Assembly (NCBI GenBank): GCA_004194705.1
Contig: SADC01001318.1
Span: 62,001-126,000 of the forward strand
Length of the DNA stretch: 64,000 nucleotides
Direction: 5' to 3'
Origin: Ditylenchus dipsaci
Taxonomy: Eukaryota > Nematoda > Chromadorea > Rhabditida > Anguinidae
The translations under genes were made by a program, and so were the position numbers. The notes under the pieces are model-generated. The model saw only the letters and a program-made list of their open reading frames with translations, had not been told where the DNA came from and made no database searches. Shown one piece after another: positions 35,606 to 48,100 of the stretch (positions are counted from its first letter, which is position 1; the number at the start of each line of letters is the position of its first letter).

Positions 35606-36433
35606 ATTTATTATTTTAGCATCAATGGTGAAGAACATTTAATCGGGAGGATCTATGTTTGAATTGCTGTTGCAGTCATCTTTTCGGAAATAAAATACGG
35701 GTGGAACAAGGCAAAAAACATTCCACTAGCAAAATAGGGCCCTAAAAATTATGGATTAAAAATTTATTTTTATAAAATTACTTCAAAAGCTTTTTTTTAG
35801 TTTTCTTGTGTCCAAATTGCTTTTTATGTGGTGTATTGTTGGTGTATTTGTTGGTTTATTTACGTGCAATTTGAAGTCAGCCACCCACCCCAATCCTCAC
35901 CCTATTTCAAATAGGCGCAAGAGGGAAAAATATTAGTTGGATGCCAGAGAACACACACACTCCCTCTTGAAGAGTAGTCTGGTGGTCTCCAAATTACTCA
36001 TGCTCTCTGGTTGCCACCACCCCAAAGTGTGTGTGTCTGAGGACTACTAGTCTCGCTTGCGCAATACATTGTCCTCCTTCTCACCACCTAATATTACTAC
36101 AAGGGAAGGTGGTTTCTACTTTTGGAAAATCATTTTTAAATCTATGTACTGTTGTGGTTTTTGCATGTACTAATAATAAAAAATAAAAATTGCGATTTAC
36201 AAATACGCTCGAGTTTTAATGTAATGTAAGCTTCTCAAGCTCTATGATTCGTTAAATCCTGATTTAGAAAATCTTAAAAATTCAAATCTCCTATGTAAAT
36301 TGTACAAATGATGAATAAATTTTTCGTCTGTTTTTTTTAATTTGTATATTATCAGTGAGCCAAAATATATTTTAAAGTTAAAATATTACGTTAACTTTTG
36401 TTTTGCTCCAAGTTGTTGACCCTTTTAAAAAAT

Positions 36434-36652
36434 TGGACCCATTTTTTGCCTTGGTCCCTCCCGCTGATTTTTAGGCTCAAAGCTTAGGCAAGGGTAGGCC
36501 AGCGTATGTGAGTACGGACTCAAACATGTTTCTCTTACACCAAGGAGCATGTTTGAGTCCGTCCTAACATACACTAGCCTACCCTTGCCTAAACTGAACC
36601 TAAAAAATACACAAAAATTAACAGGGGAGACCAAGGCGAACAATGGGCCCGA
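36434..36652. repeat. inverted repeat with CTTAGGCAAGGGTAGG arms
   Basis: Left arm: GACCCATTTTTTGCCTTGGT through GCTTAGGCAAGGGTAGGCCAGCG. Right arm: its mirror CTAGCCTACCCTTGCCTAAAC through ACCAAGGCGAACAATGGGCC. The centre is CTCAAACATG...CATGTTTGAG. Related CCTACCCTTGCCT motifs occur at about 27230 and TTAGGCTAGGGTTGGCCAGCG at about 20157, so this is a dispersed family. Confidence 0.7.
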
Positions 36653-36659
36653 TTCTTCA

Positions 36660-39060
36660 ATAGGGCCAACTTGTTAATAAGCAACCGGCAAAAAAATTTA
36701 CATTAAAAATCTCAGAATATCTTTGTTTGGCCGATATTTTTTGAAAATTTCCATTCGCAACCCTAATAAAACTAAATTTTGCAAAAACATATTTCACACG
36801 ATTATAATTTGCAGTAGCAGAGTTGTTTAAGTAGGCCATATAACTTTTTGAATCGTTTATCAAAGTAGGCTGAAAAAATTAAAACAGTTAGAAAAAAATT
36901 GTGTTAAGGCTGCTATTCAGTACTTTTTGGCATCCAAAAAGACCAAACTAGTCAATTTTTTAACTCAAAGTAGTTAAAGTCAAGGACAAAGTATGCTTGT
37001 AAAAAGAAGATGTCTAGAGTTCAGTGCTGTGACAGCATCTAGACCTGTTAATCCAATAGAGCTCATGCAATCAAGCTAACTGCAGACCACAGCTAACTGA
37101 CCACAACTAACTGTTTTTGAAAAAAAAGTCCGAAATCAGCTTTTATAAGTGGATTTTTGAAGCTTCAAATGCTAACTATTTTTGTGAACGCCATCGAATT
37201 GTTGACTAGCTGTGTTTATGCATTTGCCTTGGCTTAATATAAGAGCAGCAGAAGGGGCACTAGTGTGCCTCTCAGCTACTACTACTATTCTCGCTGTCTG
37301 CAAGGCATGTGCCTGCTTTTAGTGTTTATGTCTTTATCGACTGCTTTTAGAGGAGCGAAATGGTGGTAGTATTGGTTGTTGAAATGTATATTTATGTATA
37401 CAGCAGTATCAACTGTATTTTAGCACCAAGATTTTTCATTGTTATTTTTGGGATTTTTCAGCAAGACATAAATGTATAGCCAAAAGATCTATTGGTTTCT
37501 TTTAAAAGGTTCTTAAGTGCAATTTCAATATGAGATTGTTTTAAAGTTTCGCTCAAATTTTCATTCAACAAATTAAGTCACAAAATTAACAACAAAAAAT
37601 CACTTTAGTGGATAGTCTTCAAAAAGATGAAAAAGCCAGAAGACTTTCACATTCAGAATCGAAGGCGTTGATCTGCTATTGAATTTTGAAATTTTTTACC
37701 TTGAAGCACCAATAAAGCTCGCTTATTATTTTGTTCAGTTTGCAGAAATATTACTATTAATAAAATGGCTTTCACCTGAAATTTGAATAAATTTATCCTT
37801 CATCGTTTGGCTCAAGCTAAAATTTTTATCGTCTTTGGATAAAATTGAAAAACAAATCTAAATTTAACCATTATTCTACTCTTTTACTGAACCTCAACTG
37901 CAGTTCCTGAAAAACTGAATCATGCTCAAAACTTTTCTTTGCTTCACAGGGTGGCACCATAAGTTAGCACCTTTTTCTACTTTTTTAATCATATCTAAAT
38001 TTTTAGTGTTGCCCGTATGCATTCTTTCAGTATAGTGTAATAATTCTTAGAAATGAAGCTTTTTTTAATTGTTGCCTGAAACCTTTAAAAAAATATTTGA
38101 GGTTTCATCGGTGCGCGGAAGCCCCTGACAACAATTTTTAAGATGACCGAATTTTTTTACCCCACCCTGTACACTTTGTTCTTGCTTCAAACCTTCACCT
38201 ATCTTCAGCCTTCCTAACCAAATCTTTTTATGTACAATTTCAACTTATCTCAGTGTCCATGCATGTATAAACCACATAAATCATGGTTGTATCATCATTC
38301 TTTCCTATTATACACTTCCATCCAAATATATACAACAAATAGGGAGGGGGATTCCATATTAGTAGTTGTCATCAATGCCCCTATTATTGTAACCCTTTGT
38401 CGGCTGCTCTTGTACCATTAGTGAAAGTGATTTGGAGCAGAACTATGAAAGAAAGAGATTGCCACGCAAATATTCCAATGTGTAAATTGGATATGCAAGA
38501 TACACACCATTCCATCTTGGTACCCATCAAATTGGAAGAAGTTGATCAGTGATCAAGACTTTTAATTGACCTTTGTTTTGGCTTAGGATTATTTGGAAGT
38601 GTAATCTTTGATTGATGCAATTTTTAAAGTGATTTAGCACAGCTAGCAGCAAAGGATTGTTTATTTGAGTGGGACACTTACTTGTTTTAGCCCCATCTTC
38701 TGGCATTTGGCCAGCTGGGCACATCACTAATCGATTTTAATTAATGCGATATTGAAACTATTTTTGTTGTTTATAGCCTGCCCTATAGTATTCTTATTTA
38801 TTTTTTTTTCATCTTTGCATGTTAATAAATTATTTAGAAATTATGGCGCTAGTAGCAAATACCCGCCCTCCATAAATCTGACCTTTAAAAAATCGCTGTA
38901 ACTACCCTTTGAAATAACAAGTTTAGGCTTAGTTCTTTAGCCCGGGGGGGGGGCGGTGGGATCAGGCCAGCGTACGGAAGTGACTAATGAATAGTTTATG
39001 CACTTTTTCTAGGGTCTAGGTCATAAATTTGGGTACTCTTTACTTACGTTTTAAAAGGAA
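36660..39060. other. gene-poor region
   Basis: No exon with convincing splice context. A minus-strand frame at 36863-36657 could be an exon but has no partner. Notable items: GGCGCTAGTAGCAAATACCC at 38845 and a poly-G run at 38942, followed by GCCAGCGTACGGAAGT at 38970, the last repeated at about 43904. Confidence 0.4.
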
Positions 39061-39068
39061 AATTTTTG

Positions 39069-40034
39069 ACGCTACTGTCATATACCCCCCCCCCAAAAGC
39101 TACTGTAATAAACCCCCCCCCCCCCTCAAAAATCGGACCTACTGTCATATACCCCCCCCCCTCCCCAAAACCGACTTTTTTAGGAGTGTCTAAAAACCAT
39201 TCTTATGCAATAATTTTGCCATAAAGGGACCAGAAAAGCAGTTTAAAAGGGATTATGGGCTGTATTGGGAGAGGAAGGGAATAATACAGGGGCCACTTTT
39301 TTTAGCTGCTTTACCATGTTTTTCAACTCGAGCCGTGGCAAAAATAGACTTTATATGCATTTTATGATCAAGTGTACTTCTCGGAATCATGTCTAAGGTA
39401 AGTGCGTGCGCGCATCTCTAACTCTCAAGCCCCCTGCGCTCCCTTCGGGGCGCAGGGGGCTTGGGGGCTTGGAGTTGAGATGCGCACACCCACATACCTT
39501 AGACACAAATCACTCGAAAGCGACTCTGGATGCATGAAAAAGCATGCATACCAGAGTTATTTATGCGGTAGGCCCCAGTATTCAAAACTATGTTCAACAT
39601 CTTTATTTTTTCGCCGAAGAGCATTTCACCTCGTTCTACAAGCCGGGCCAGAGGCCCGGCACCCAAAAATTCAGCCTAGCACTCAAAAAGTGCTAGCCTA
39701 TGAGTAAACCGGCGAGGTCCACCCCGCTGATGGGTTTGGTCCATGAAAAGTACTTATACTTATGCCTCCACCACAAGTTCCTGGGTTTGAAAGCACCCTT
39801 AGATGCTTAGAGAATTAGTACTCTAAGGATCCCAACCATCTCGAGAAGTGGCCCCTGTATTATTCCCTTCCCTGCCAATACAGCCCGCAATCCCATTTAA
39901 ATTGCTTTTCTGGTCCTTTTATGGCGAAATTATTGTGTAAAAATGGTTTTTGACCATCCCTGAAAAAGTCGGTTTTGGGGGGGGGGGGTATATTACAGTA
40001 GCGCTTTTTGGGGGGGGGTATATTACAGTAGCGC
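39069..40034. mobile_element. poly-G family element with nested hairpin element
   Basis: The left end GACGCTACTGTCATATACC followed by C runs mirrors the right end, G runs followed by GTATATTACAGTAGCGCC. Further mirrored pairs: GGGATTATGGGCTGTATTGG / CAATACAGCCCGCAATCCC and CCTTTTATGGCGAAATTATT with its mirror. The hairpin element copy 2 (39350-39610) lies between the arms. Related fragments are at 2690-2860 and 4100-4340. Confidence 0.75.
39391..39504. repeat. long GC-rich hairpin (copy 2 core)
   Basis: GTCTAAGGTA pairs with TACCTTAGAC, GCGCATCTC with GAGATGCGC, and CAAGCCCCCTGCGC with GCGCAGGGGGCTTG around a CTTCGGGG-containing loop. It is close to the core at 3860-3969. The GC-rich stem is more perfect in this copy. 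Confidence 0.8.
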
Positions 40035-42110
40035 CAAATTTTTTATAGGGGAGGGTTGGTGTTATTTACTACTAAGGTCGAAATTATCTATTTTAAGATT
40101 TTTCTGACATATTTGCTATAATTTTTTAAATATCTTTTCATTGTTTGTTGGTTTTACTTAACATGAAAGCTTCTTTTAAAAGCAACTCCATATTTTCATT
40201 TCTTTATGTTTTTAGACCTTACTCATGTTTTGTGAGAACATTTGAAAATGCAAGTTGCAGAGCTACAAAATAGTTAAAAAGTTTTAAAAAAAAATTCTAA
40301 AACTGTTTCTTATAGTTTTGACACTGTTTTGGCGGTGTCTTGGAGCTGCCTTTTGAATTTTCATAACACAGCGAAATACGTACGTTGAAAAATAGGACCT
40401 CATGAAGGGGTCTATTAAAATATATACGGTAATTAGTTAGTAGTAGTATTTCATTTTTTATGTTTTTATCGAAAATTTTTTTATTAAGTCTTTAGAAATC
40501 CATCTACTGAAACCAATCAATTCAATAAAAAGTCTGAAAATAGTTTGTTTGTTTTTTGTCTTTGTATATTTAATCGGTATTTTGTAGAAAGTCATTTGTA
40601 AATATAACGTACTTCAAGCATTCATTCTCCTTTGAAAACATTCACCTTATAATCTCTACCAATTCCCAATGGGATTTATTTTCAACACCTGAAAATTTTT
40701 GGAATTGTAAATCAAAAGTGGCTTTAACTCGAAAAAATTCTAGTCAGAAAGATGAGAGGGGAAACAATTAGATTTTTTTTTCAAAAAATATTTCTTTTGC
40801 TTATAAAAAACACTACTGAAGGGGGGGGGTCTGAGACACGATTTTTTGGATGCCGAAAAATTTTGAAATTGTAAATCAAACATGGCCCTAACTCTGAAGT
40901 TCTAGTCAAAAAGAAAAGGGAGGGGGCTCTATTAGACAGAGAGGCCCTATTAGAAGAAATACGGTATGATGATTTTTAGAGTAATTCCTTGAGTTAGGGG
41001 GGGTTAAAAACTGTACAAGTACCGTTCTTCTCTTTTCTCTCTGATGGCTGTTTGATTTACTATCGAAAACCTACAAATTCTGGGGGTTTTCGCGAGTAAG
41101 GGTCCTAAAAACGGAAGCCGATTGTGCAAGAGGTTACATACACAATTTTTTTAAATTCTTGCATTAAAATTTATATACAGACATTCTAAAAATTTACACC
41201 AAATAAATTTTTTAATATTGTTGCAAACATACAAACATACAACAATAAAATGTCAACCCGTCATGAAAACAATCAATAAAAAGAGGAAAAAGGTAAAAAG
41301 AGCCATCACCTTGATGACTGGTTCTTCCTTTTCCATGTGGTAATACTGGAAAGTTGCAACACTAGCTGAGGCAAAATAGCTTCTCTAGCCCCATACTATG
41401 CACGTGCTAGTATATATTTAAGTCAGAGAAAAAAAAAGTTTTTATGAGCTGTTTGCATGAAGAAATTTCTCTATTGACTCAAAACAATCCTGTCATTTGG
41501 CTTTTGCTTGCTTTGGGGTGTTTTGTCATTTTCATTTTTTTGTTTTATTGGTGTACTTGAAGATATATGAATGTGGTTTTTGTTTTGACTGGTGATAAGT
41601 CAACAATTGATAAATGCGTAAATGTGTCAAAAATATGACTGATTGAGCAATTTTATTAGGTGTCTAAAATTTTTGGTTTGCCTACTATTTATTTTATGCT
41701 TTTTTATTTATTTTTATTATTTATATACATGTATTTTCGTTTTAATTATAGATAAATATTAAAATTCGTAAAAGCTTAAGAGAGAACGATTAACCAATAA
41801 AAATTAAAAATTGGTACGGACATAAAGCATTAGGTATGAGGTAACGGCAAGGGTTTTTTAGAAAAAATCCCATTCCCGAAGTTCGAATTTTTTCTTGCAT
41901 AGTTTTAGTCTCGGATATTTACAGCGTGTCCTAAATTCTAGATTTATTATAAATAGTAAAATTCACGTCTTGTTTGACACAATTGTTTAAAATTGGTTTG
42001 TCTTCTTGAAATTTAGCCAGCACTTTAGCCTCCGTAAGCCCTGTTCGCATCTATCTTAAATAGAAATAGAAAGCAAGTAAAAATGCTGACAAACCTTGAG
42101 TTTGGCTTAT
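40035..42110. other. gene-poor repeat-bearing region
   Basis: No credible gene. An ACCGTATT-type terminus in inverse form (ATATATACGGTAAT) is at 40425 and another (ATTAGAAGAAATACGGTA) at 40950. These may be the ends of decayed family members. A poly-G run is at 40826. Confidence 0.4.
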
Positions 42111-42113
42111 TTG

Positions 42114-42186
42114 TTAGCACTGCCAGTCCCAAATATCTTCTGCCAATATCCCTTTATCAATTGCTTGTGTGATATCCTGCCGATTC
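42114..42186 (-). other. possible terminal exon
   Basis: After a minus-strand acceptor (AACTTTGTAG) this reads 24 codons including a stop, NRQDITQAIDKGILAEDI then WDWQC. The composition is protein-like. I cannot connect it confidently to the exon models at 42649-43302. Confidence 0.25.
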
Positions 42187-42648
42187 CTACAAAGTTCTTC
42201 CGATATCCATAAATTCCATATCAGATCGAAAACCACATTTACTGCTGCATAAATCAGTTATTGTGGAAAGGAAGAAAAATGACTGAAAAGTAGTTGACCA
42301 GCTTTCAAACAAAAACGAGAAATTAGGGGCCAAACAAAAGCCCATAATTCCAATGTCATAATTCCAACAAAAAAATCTCGTCGAAAAATAAGTTGAGAAG
42401 AAATCCCCCAAAAAAACAGGGCGCAAATTGGGACACACGGTATATTTTTTGTTATTTTCCACCCTATTTGTATTTATTTGTGAAAATATCCCCGTGCTAT
42501 TTATGCATTTATCTACCTGTTTATTTATTTTTAAGTTTGTTTTAGACTGGTAGCTTGCTCGTGTCGAATGCGTCCTAGACACAGAGGAGGCATCTACAAC
42601 AGTCTTAACACCACTACCAATTCTCGGAGAAATAGACGAGGCATTCGA

Positions 42649-43302
42649 TTATTTAGAAACAGGCCCTCTTGTCTGGCTTGTTGCTTTTGCCCCACCACAA
42701 TGTCTATTAGTGAATTTGCAGGTGGGCACATTTATTTATTATAACTTTAAAAAAAGTCCTTAAAGGACCATGGTTTTTGCGCGCAGCGGCACACGCAATA
42801 TTTGAATTGGCGGGGGACACTTCTCTTTCGTCTAATGCTGTACTCTTTCGAGTCATTCGAAACGACTCGAAAGAGTACACTGATAGACGAAAGATAAGTG
42901 TCACCCGCCAATTCAAATTTTGCACATTCCACTGCGCGCAAAAACCATGGTCTTTTAAGTTAAATTAATTTAAATTGTTAATTTGTAAAAATACACAAAA
43001 TCACACAAAGTATCATGCATAAAAAACCACTAAATACTATCCTTGATTTTTTCACCAATCTCAAAAACAATTTTTTGCGCTCAATCCCAACCGATTGGCG
43101 CCAATAGCTGTCAGACAACCCAGCACGCAACAGCAAAATAACAGAGAAAAAATACAAAGTGTAGTAGTACTATTCCCAGCCATCCTATCTACTTCAAGGA
43201 AGAACAACAAAATGGACCAGAGAGAAAGAGAATAAATGGCCGGAATAATAGCAGCCAGGGATCCCCCTGTATACTTCTTCTCCTTTTTCTTCTGCGGCAC
43301 AT
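42649..43302 (-). CDS. small membrane protein, unidentified
   Basis: Two-exon minus-strand model: 43302-43092 and 42703-42649. The ATG at 43302 directly follows a TTAATGCAG acceptor, as in trans-spliced nematode genes. To use it, one base must be restored in the A5 run at about 43284-43288. The product, about 88 residues, has a basic start (CRRRK, KEKK), then YTGGSLAAIIPAIYSLSLWS running into ILLFFLEVDRMAG, and a second hydrophobic segment LCIFSLLFCCCVLGCLTAIG, so two membrane helices are likely. A donor ATCG/GTTGGG joins to an ACTAATAG acceptor in phase, and the tail ends GPVSK-stop. The intron contains the 42764-42954 palindrome. I do not recognise the family. The second exon's sequence is also open on the plus strand and in another minus frame, so the 3' end is uncertain. 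Confidence 0.42.
42764..42954. mobile_element. TTAA-flanked palindrome
   Basis: TTAA occurs at 42760-42763 and 42955-42958. Ends are AGGACCATGGTTTTTGCGCG and CGCGCAAAAACCATGGTCTT. The arms go on (TTTGAATTGGCGGG / CCCGCCAATTCAAA; GTACTCTTTCGAGTC / GACTCGAAAGAGTAC) to a loop of only about 8 bp. A fourth TTAA palindrome, different in sequence from the three at 20-27 kb. Confidence 0.82.
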
Positions 43303-43309
43303 CTGCATT

Positions 43310-45100
43310 AAGGAATTAAAAGGAGGTTGGAGCTAGACACTTACACAGGTCTCTCTGATCAACCCTCTCAACAACAACAAACCATTAAAAGTGGCGCTGC
43401 TGTAGCTGGGAATCGAACCGGAGGAGATTTTCCTTTCATTTTCATTTTTTCTTAACTTTCTATTTTGTTGGTTTCTTCGTCTATTTTAAGAGATTTTGTA
43501 TTTTCGAGTACTTTGTTTTGTAAATTTTGCTTTTGTGGGCGAAAAATTTTATATAGAAGTTATTTATTAGTAAACAACGGTTGCCTTGATTGGTTTTGGA
43601 CGACGATTAGGGAGTGTGAATAAATGAATATTTTGGGTTGGAATTGATCAGTTTTTTTAGTTTTGTTTTTGTCGTTCAAGGCCGTTTGGTTGTTGTTGTA
43701 GAGGTAGTGGCAGATGTTTGTGAATATAGTAGTACATGTTGCTATTGATTTGGTTGTGGTTAGATTCTTTTTTGTATTCTAAAACTTTGAATGCGCGGTT
43801 ACTGGTTGTAAAAGGATAAAACTGACTTTCTATAGATCTTTTCTTTCGCTTTATTTTCAATCGTTTTAATCTAGTATAGCGATTTTAACTGGGCGGGTTT
43901 TAGGCCAGCGTACGGAAGTTGTGACCAATTACTGTGTTACGCACTTTTTTCTTACGCACTGGGACAGAAATTTAGGTAAAAAGTGAAAACCCTTACGGGG
44001 GGTTGTTATTTGCTAGTAGGGTCAACATTTTTATTTGACTTCTTATTTGATGAAAGATTCTGTTTTTATTTATTTTTTCTTTTGTTTATCCCCAAATTTG
44101 CAACACGTCCACTCTCAAAACCAACAAAAAATTGATTCTCACCACAGTTATCATTAAAAATCATTCCCGCCAGTTTTTTCGGTCAATAAAACTGGTGATA
44201 AGCGAGCACAAATATTTAACCAAAACTTTTTGTCAATACCGAAATCAATATGCTTGCACAATAACAGCTAATAAAAGAATTGCTTCCAAATAAAAAAAGT
44301 ATTTCTGGTTCAAAAATAATTTCTAAAACACCATTTATTCCTCCTCCTTAACTGATTTTCTGGCTGGTCTGGGCAGCAAATGCAAGTTTTTTAAAATTGG
44401 TTAAAGTTCAAAATGAGGTATCAGTATGTTGTTCACAGATGGCAACATCTTTTTGTTCTTTCTCTTCACGAATTTGTGTCATCTCTGTTGATTTGATCGC
44501 GCAATTAGAGATTTCTCTCTGGGTGTTTCAGCCATTATGCTTGCAAAAACATTTTAAGGATTATTTTTGACAGTAAATTGTTGTAACTTTAATTGCTAAA
44601 GGTTCGATTCCTACTGAATACATGCCTATTTTAGCAATTTTTGTTCAAGTATTTTATTTTTGGAAAACACATCATTAACAAGCTAGCTCATTGAAATTTC
44701 TAAATAATTTCTTGCCCTGAAATGACAACTTTGGCATGTATACACTGTGGGTCTTGTAAAAAACATGCCTTGATTCCCCAAGCTGACTTCACTCAAAAAA
44801 AAATCCATAAAAATCTCAAAGACTATTTACTTACACTTCACACTTTTTCGAAATTTCGGTTCTTTTTTTGTAAGCTGATCTTTTATCGCGAAATTTTTTT
44901 CGGCAGGATAAAAAAATTCGGGAAAAATTTGTTTGGTGGACCGAGGCATGTTTTTTTTTAGGGCCCTTAGTGCAAATGGAGCCAAAAGTAGAAGAAGACC
45001 TTTTTTAACTAGGACATACCCTTGAGATTAGACCACAAAGCTGTAGTATCTACTTTTTTTCGTGTTTTCTTGCTTTTAAAACCTAACGAAATTTAGAAGA
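43310..45100. other. intergenic, upstream of the nesprin-like gene
   Basis: No firm gene. It includes a stretch related to the 38.9 kb repeat (GGCCAGCGTACGGAAGT at 43903, then TTTGCTAGTAGGGTCAAC at 44015) and T-rich sequence expected to contain the promoter of the downstream gene. I cannot place a TATA box. Confidence 0.4.
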
Positions 45101-45102
45101 AA

Positions 45103-45112
45103 AGAGCCACAA
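45103..45112 (+). promoter_or_regulatory. 5' leader just upstream of the nesprin-like start
   Basis: An acceptor-like GAAATTTAG ends about 17 bp upstream of the ATG at 45113, leaving only AAGAAAAGAGCCACAA as leader. With no upstream exon recognised, this may be a spliced-leader site. Confidence 0.35.
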
Positions 45113-48100
45113 ATGTGGCACCATCTAAAATTCAAAAGTAGTAGTAATAATGGTAGTCCTGCCAGCAGCACAGCATCCACCCTAAAGCCGCTAGCTTTAG
45201 ATGTGGACGAGCTGATGCAGAAGAAAACCTTTACCAAATGGATCAATTTCCACCTTGATCAGCACTCGTCTAGTGGCAGGGTGGTGGACCTGTATGAGGA
45301 CCTTAAAGATGGCGTCCTGCTCTGTCATCTTGTGGAAGTGCTCACTGGAGATGCTCTGGTAAGTGAAATTTTATGCTTTTGTAAGTACTCGCCTTAGTCA
45401 AGCTGATTGGAAAAATGAGCTTAAGAGATTAAAGCAACTTTTTAAAGCCATCAAAAAAACATTTTACAATAAAAGTTTGGATTTCTGCGGAATATTCAGT
45501 TGATCTTAAATATTTTCAGCCCATCAACAAAACTAAGTCTTCCAAACGAATCCACCACATCAGCAATTTGACAACAGCGCTGAGTGCAATTAGAAAACGG
45601 GGCCTGGAACTTATCAACAACAACCCTGCTGACATCGCTGATGGCAATCCACGAATTATTTTAGGACTGATATGGCAAATCATTCTTCATTTTCAGGTTG
45701 GTTCGCTGTTCCGATAGGAAAATTAATTTTTACATTTTCAATTAGAGCTTATTTCAAGTCTACATTAGATTTTTTGTAAATAACAACAAAAAATTTGCCT
45801 GATAAAAAGATAGAGCCCCTAGTTTACAAAACTAATAAAAAATTATTTTCCGGCTGTCTGCGAAGGTGTGGACCATTTTAATTGCATTTTTAGTGATTTT
45901 CGTTGCATTAAAAAAAGTTGCGTGCTGATTTTATTGTTGGTGCAAATCGAGATATTGATAAGGAAAAGTAATAAAACATTGATGGATTGCTGGCTCCTCC
46001 TTCCAAAGTTCAACCTTTGCAGCACATCGCTCATTGTAATTGGTGTATCTTCTTTTGGGAGAAGATGAAAGAATGCATGCAACACAGAACTATTACTAAT
46101 TATAAAATTCATTAAAAATTAGATTTGTAACTAAAAAACAATTATTGCGTTTCATTCGATTTTCTACAAATTCTGAAAAACAATTTGAGTAGTATTCAAG
46201 AGAGAAAGAAAAAATCGGTGGCTTCTGAGAAGCGCACACCTTTTTAAGTCGGGTACTTTTAGGGCTTTTTGTCTTGCAATGTCTTTTGTCCGTCTTCTTA
46301 TTTATTACCAAAAATTTTTGAAAAATCAAACTCATCATCTAAAATTGGGTCAAACCTGAAAAATCAGGTATTTTGAGACGGCATATAACTAGGCGAAATT
46401 GAATATTTAATGAAAACAAAGAATGAAGCTTAGACATAAAGTATAAATTAAAAAAATTTAAGGATTATTTAGAATGTCTTATCAAATTGCAAACATTCAC
46501 TCATCATTTGTCAACTAAAATACGCGGGAAACTTTCCCTTTTTAGACAAATTGAAGGGGATTATAATTTTGTGATTTATTGATTAGTTTTGTTATGTTTA
46601 ATTTTTTATAAAAATATATATTTTTGCTTTTACTTGTCTTTCGGAAAACCGTTCTCGCTTTGACTTTTCCCAAAATCCAAAATTGTATACGAGCCTTAAA
46701 CCTTAATTTTTTTAATGTGGCAAAAGCCATAATTGTTCATTTCAATGAAAAAAACATTTTTACATGCTCTGTGAACAGATGCTTAGGGCATTATCAAAAA
46801 AAATCCAAATTTTTCTCAGTTCTTTCGAAAACCAGAAAAAATAAAACAACTTAGACTTGAAATTGAATCCAAATTAATTTTAGGTAGAATCTAATCTACG
46901 CCTGTTGCACTACCATGGATGGCGACATTTGGCAGAGTTTACCCAGCAAATTCCACTCCATACAACCACCCCTGCAAACCAACCATCTACATCTAAATCA
47001 TCTTCTAGCATTCCTGCATGGATCTCCCGCCAATTCAGCACCAAATCCAAGTCCCCCAAAGCCCAGACGCCTACTAGTACAAGTACTACTCCAGAAGCCC
47101 CATCCATTCACAAGCTCTCCAAGGTGTCCATTGAAAAGCTGCTGCTAAAATGGCTGCAAGAAGAAGTAGCCACGCCCTACAACCTGCCAATAACTGATTT
47201 TGAGCGCAGTTGGCGGGATGGAAAAGCCTTTTGCGCTCTGGTCCACCGCTTCTGGCCCCTTTGATCCACATGGACACAGTGTTAGATCAGGCGACCACTC
47301 CTACCCAAAGACTAGAGCTGGCATTTGAAGTGGCTCGCCAGCATCTCAACATCCGACCTCTGCTGGATGTGCAGGATGTGCTGGTTGAAAAGCCGGACAA
47401 GCGCTCTATAATCACGTACATCTCCCAGTTTTTGAGGATTTCTTGTGGCGGCGTAGTCACTTCTGAGCTTGCAAAACCAGAAGTGGTGGATGTCAGGGCG
47501 GTGGTGAGATTGTCCGAGGAATTGCAGGTGTATAAGCCGTTAGTTGACTGGCTGGAAGAGGTGGTCAGGGACAGTAGGTTGAAAAGAGGCAAAGAGAATG
47601 TTGAGAAACAAAAGCTAGAAGGCTACAAATGGTACGTCAAGACCAGACAAGAATTCATTGAAAGAAGAACAGCCTACAAGGAAATTGTGGAGATACTAAA
47701 GGCACCTCTAAAAGAGCAGAAAAAACAGCTTGAGCAGATTGAAAAAGAGTGAGTTTTTTACCGATTACTTATACTTAATTTTTAACAGGCGTCGTTCTAA
47801 TAGGCTTAGGCTTTCTTGAAATAGACAAGTGAAATCTAGGTTGCAGTTCTGAAATACCCGCTTAGGTTAGAATACTCCTTGTCTTTCCTTCTCATTTTGA
47901 TGTGAGATGATGGCTGTTAAGGCGCAGTATGGTGTAGTACCTGGGGAACGCGAAAAAACGGAATGTTAGATGAGCAGTGGCGTACGCAGGAATTTCTGAC
48001 GGGGGTGGGGCACCAGGCCATTTTTAGGCCATTTTACCTACACCGTTTTTCAAATTTTCGAGGCCATTTTACCTACACCGTTTTGAGAAAAATCTGACGG

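Noticed and set aside
39402..39707. 101-codon plus-strand frame
   Set aside because: It translates the dispersed GC-rich hairpin; the near-identical copy at 3.9 kb does not keep the frame.
43385..43420. tRNA on the minus strand (GGTTCGATTCCCAG)
   Set aside because: Only a B-box-like segment is present; no A box or cloverleaf could be found nearby.
44598..44620. tRNA B box (AAAGGTTCGATTCC)
   Set aside because: Isolated motif with no A box or stems.
47210..47752. Separate gene starting at the Met near 47210
   Set aside because: It is the continuation of the second CH domain after a one-base frame break at about 47258.
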